Below, one piece after another: positions 13,258 through 14,971 of a stretch of 14,971 nucleotides of DNA (the first letter of the stretch is position 1; each line of letters begins with the position of its first letter). The notes under the pieces were generated by a model. That model ran no database searches and was not told the origin of the DNA. It worked only from the letters and a program-made list of their open reading frames with translations. The translations under genes were made by a program, and so were the position numbers. The stretch comes from JAMBLL01 sp964387145 (GTDB lineage Bacteria; Actinomycetota; Acidimicrobiia; Spongiisociales; UBA5794): the NCBI GenBank assembly GCA_964387145.1, contig CAYLVM010000058.1, forward strand, positions 1 through 14,971. The letters are read 5' to 3'.

Positions 13258-14684
13258 TGGCTCGCGAACTCACCCGCAGGGAGCGGCTCAAGATTCCCCG
13301 ACACGAGATGCCGGAGCAGGATGCGCACGACCGGTCGGTGAACTTCGAAGAAGTGAACCTCGGATTCACGGCGAAACAGGCCGTTGCTGAAGCGGAGCGG
13401 TGTCTGTTGTGTGCAAAGCCGACGTGCATCGATGGGTGCCCGGTGGGCATCGACATTCGCGAGTTCGTCCGACTCGTCGCCGATGAGCAGTTCAGCGACG
13501 CGGCCGATGTCATCAAGCGGGACAACTTCCTCCCTGCCGTCTGCGGGCGGGTGTGCCCCCAGGAGGACCAGTGCGAAGGCGCATGCGTTCTCGTCAAGAG
13601 GTACAAGCCCCTTGCCATCGGTCACCTCGAACGGTTCGTCGCCGACTATGAGCGTGAGCGCGGGGGTTCCACGGCTACACCGACGATCACCAAGACCGGC
13701 AAGAGCGTCGCCGTCGTCGGGAGCGGTCCTTCAGGGCTCGCATGTGCCGCGGACCTGATCCAGGCCGGCCACGACGTCACCGTGTTCGAGGCACTCCACG
13801 AACTCGGTGGTGTGCTCGTCTATGGGATCCCGGAGTTCCGCCTCCCCAAGGAGATCGTCAAGGCTGAGGTGGACCAGCTCGCAGACCTGGGTGTCCGATT
13901 CGAGATGAACGCCGTCATCGGGATGATCGACACGATCGACGAGCTGCTCGCCGACGAGGGGTACGACGCGGTGTTCATCGGTGTCGGCGCCGGTCTGCCG
14001 AGGTTCCTCGGCGTGCCCGGTGAGAACCTCGTTGGCGTGTACTCGGCGAACGAGTTCCTGACACGCATCAACCTGATGCGTTCCTATGCGCCTGGTGCCG
14101 AGACCCCGTTACTCGACCTGTATCGAAAGACGATCGCCGTCTTTGGTGGTGGCAACACCGCAATGGACGCGGTGCGCACTGCGCGGCGACTCGGTGCCGA
14201 CCCGGCAACCATCTTCTACCGCCGCAGTGACGCCGAGATGCCTGCACGTGCCGAAGAGGTGGCCCATGCCAGGGCTGAGGGCATTGGCTTCGAGACGCTC
14301 GTATCACCGATCGAACTCATCGGAAACGAGGACGGATGGCTCACGGGTGCCCGGTTCCAGCGCATGGTGCTTGGTGAACCCGACGACAGTGGGAGGCGCC
14401 GACCCCAGCCGATCCCCGGTGACGAGTTCGAGATCCCCATCGACATAGCGGTCGTCGCCATCGGCAACGAACCGAACCCACTCATCCACAGAACGGCTCC
14501 CGACCTCGAACAGACGGCGTGGGGCACCATCGTTGCGGACCCCGAGACGGGCCGTACTGCAAAGAAGGCAGTCTTTGCCGGGGGCGACATCGTCACCGGG
14601 GGAGCCACGGTCATCCTAGCGATGGGAGCCGGGCGCCGGGCTGCAGCCTCGATCAACGAGTACCTCGACTCGGGCGTCTGGTAG
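13257..14684 (+). CDS. nfnB: Nfn large subunit: NADPH-binding, GltD-like iron-sulfur flavoprotein
   Basis: A 475-residue protein of the GltD/NfnB family. The N-terminal iron-sulfur domain holds two cysteine groups: C49, C52, C57, C61 (CLLCAKPTCIDGCP) and C96, C100, C106, C110 (CGRVCPQEDQCEGAC). The FAD-binding Rossmann loop is VVGSGPSGLACA (153-164) and the NADP-binding loop is FGGGNTAMDAVRTARR (296-311). AGGDIVTGGATVILAMGAGRRAA (441-463) is the typical C-terminal FAD-binding segment. It resembles the glutamate synthase small subunit, but no glutamate synthase large subunit is adjacent. The partner upstream is NfnA-like, so an NADPH:ferredoxin/NADH oxidoreductase is the better call. ATG 13257 overlaps the nfnA stop (TGATG), implying coupled translation and matched subunit levels. 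The frame is open upstream to 13065, but that part is nfnA shadow. Confidence 0.92.
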   Translation: MARELTRRERLKIPRHEMPEQDAHDRSVNFEEVNLGFTAKQAVAEAERCLLCAKPTCIDGCPVGIDIREFVRLVADEQFSDAADVIKRDNFLPAVCGRVCPQEDQCEGACVLVKRYKPLAIGHLERFVADYERERGGSTATPTITKTGKSVAVVGSGPSGLACAADLIQAGHDVTVFEALHELGGVLVYGIPEFRLPKEIVKAEVDQLADLGVRFEMNAVIGMIDTIDELLADEGYDAVFIGVGAGLPRFLGVPGENLVGVYSANEFLTRINLMRSYAPGAETPLLDLYRKTIAVFGGGNTAMDAVRTARRLGADPATIFYRRSDAEMPARAEEVAHARAEGIGFETLVSPIELIGNEDGWLTGARFQRMVLGEPDDSGRRRPQPIPGDEFEIPIDIAVVAIGNEPNPLIHRTAPDLEQTAWGTIVADPETGRTAKKAVFAGGDIVTGGATVILAMGAGRRAAASINEYLDSGVW

Positions 14685-14726
14685 GGCGGAGCACCCTGGT
14701 AGTTGGTGTCGTTCGGGCGGAGCCTC

Positions 14727-14971
14727 TCACTTGCACGAGAGGAAGCGAACGGTGGTCTCCATCTCCTCGAGTACATCGGCCATCGCCTCGATCGTATCGT
14801 CGACATCGGCGTCGGTCGAGTGGTGAGACAGAGAGAACCGCAACGCGCAGTGCGCAGCTCGAGCGGTCTTGCCCATTGCAACGAGGACATGGGTGGGTTC
14901 CGGGTTGCCGGTCTTACAGGCAGATCCCGACGAGAGGGCGACGCCGTGCTGGTCGAGCGCTACCACAAGGG
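14727..14971 (-). CDS. Cysteine desulfurase (NifS/IscS type), C-terminal fragment (5' end outside window)
   Basis: Reading the minus strand from the right edge gives about 81 residues ending at TGA (complement of 14727-14729). The active-site loop is unmistakable: VALSSGSACKTGNPEP, with the S-S-G-S-A-C-x-x-G cysteine that carries the persulfide sulfur, followed by HVLVAMG and the ALRFSLS strand typical of class I NifS/IscS enzymes. The enzyme uses PLP to take sulfur from cysteine for iron-sulfur clusters or tRNA thiolation. The GTG at 14964-14966 is an internal valine, not a start. The protein ends FLSCK, with an extra cysteine two residues from the C-terminus. It converges on nfnB with 42 bases between the stops. 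Confidence 0.92.
   Translation of the reverse strand, partial: LVVALDQHGVALSSGSACKTGNPEPTHVLVAMGKTARAAHCALRFSLSHHSTDADVDDTIEAMADVLEEMETTVRFLSCK

Noticed and set aside
13257..14684. Glutamate synthase small subunit (gltD)
   Set aside because: The protein is GltD-like, but no large subunit is adjacent and the gene overlaps an NfnA/SudB-type partner, so an Nfn-type complex fits better.
1..14971. tRNA, rRNA, CRISPR array, insertion sequence or prophage
   Set aside because: No cloverleaf, regularly spaced repeat, terminal inverted repeat with a transposase, or phage gene was found on reading either strand.

Overview
The window reads as a stretch of chromosome from a GC-rich actinobacterium. The codons strongly prefer G or C at the third position, several starts are GTG, and several genes with no Shine-Dalgarno sequence sit almost directly behind a -10-like hexamer, as leaderless actinobacterial genes do. 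An Acidimicrobiia-like lineage is my guess, but nothing here proves it. No rRNA, tRNA, CRISPR array, insertion sequence or phage gene is visible, and no gap without a gene exceeds about 265 bases.

Layout. Bases 1-131 are the 3' end of a ferredoxin-NADP reductase-like gene. Three single genes follow on the + strand: a YbaK-type aminoacyl-tRNA deacylase (258-731), a divergent CLC-type anion channel or transporter (793-2079) and an AmrS-type radical SAM enzyme (2140-3234). After a 264-base gap comes a nine-gene operon (3499-12188): DeoR-family regulator, SgcQ/BtpA-family TIM barrel, FGGY carbohydrate kinase, short-chain dehydrogenase, sugar-binding lipoprotein, two CUT1 permeases, MalK-type ATPase and inositol-monophosphatase-family phosphatase. 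After a 214-base gap, a two-gene operon encodes both subunits of an Nfn-type NAD(P)H:ferredoxin oxidoreductase (12403-14684). The minus strand at the right edge carries the C-terminal end of a cysteine desulfurase (14727-14971).

How the genes work together. The nine-gene operon looks like a complete uptake and catabolism unit for an unidentified polyol or sugar. The lipoprotein and ABC importer would bring in the substrate, the dehydrogenase could oxidise a polyol to a ketose, and the kinase could phosphorylate it. The BtpA/SgcQ protein is an enzyme of unknown reaction, the phosphatase could remove phosphate from an intermediate or side product, and the DeoR repressor probably senses a sugar phosphate. 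Seven of the eight junctions overlap by 1 to 8 bases. The exception is the binding-protein gene, which has a 49-base leader, the best Shine-Dalgarno site of the transporter genes, and a 13-bp perfect RNA hairpin just after its stop codon.

Regulatory DNA. The deoR promoter has a consensus -35 (TTGACA), a 17-base spacer and a -10 of TATGTT. The -10 lies within a perfect 16-bp palindrome that also covers the first bases of the start codon, a clear candidate autoregulatory operator. An 8-bp inverted repeat lies upstream of the Nfn operon.
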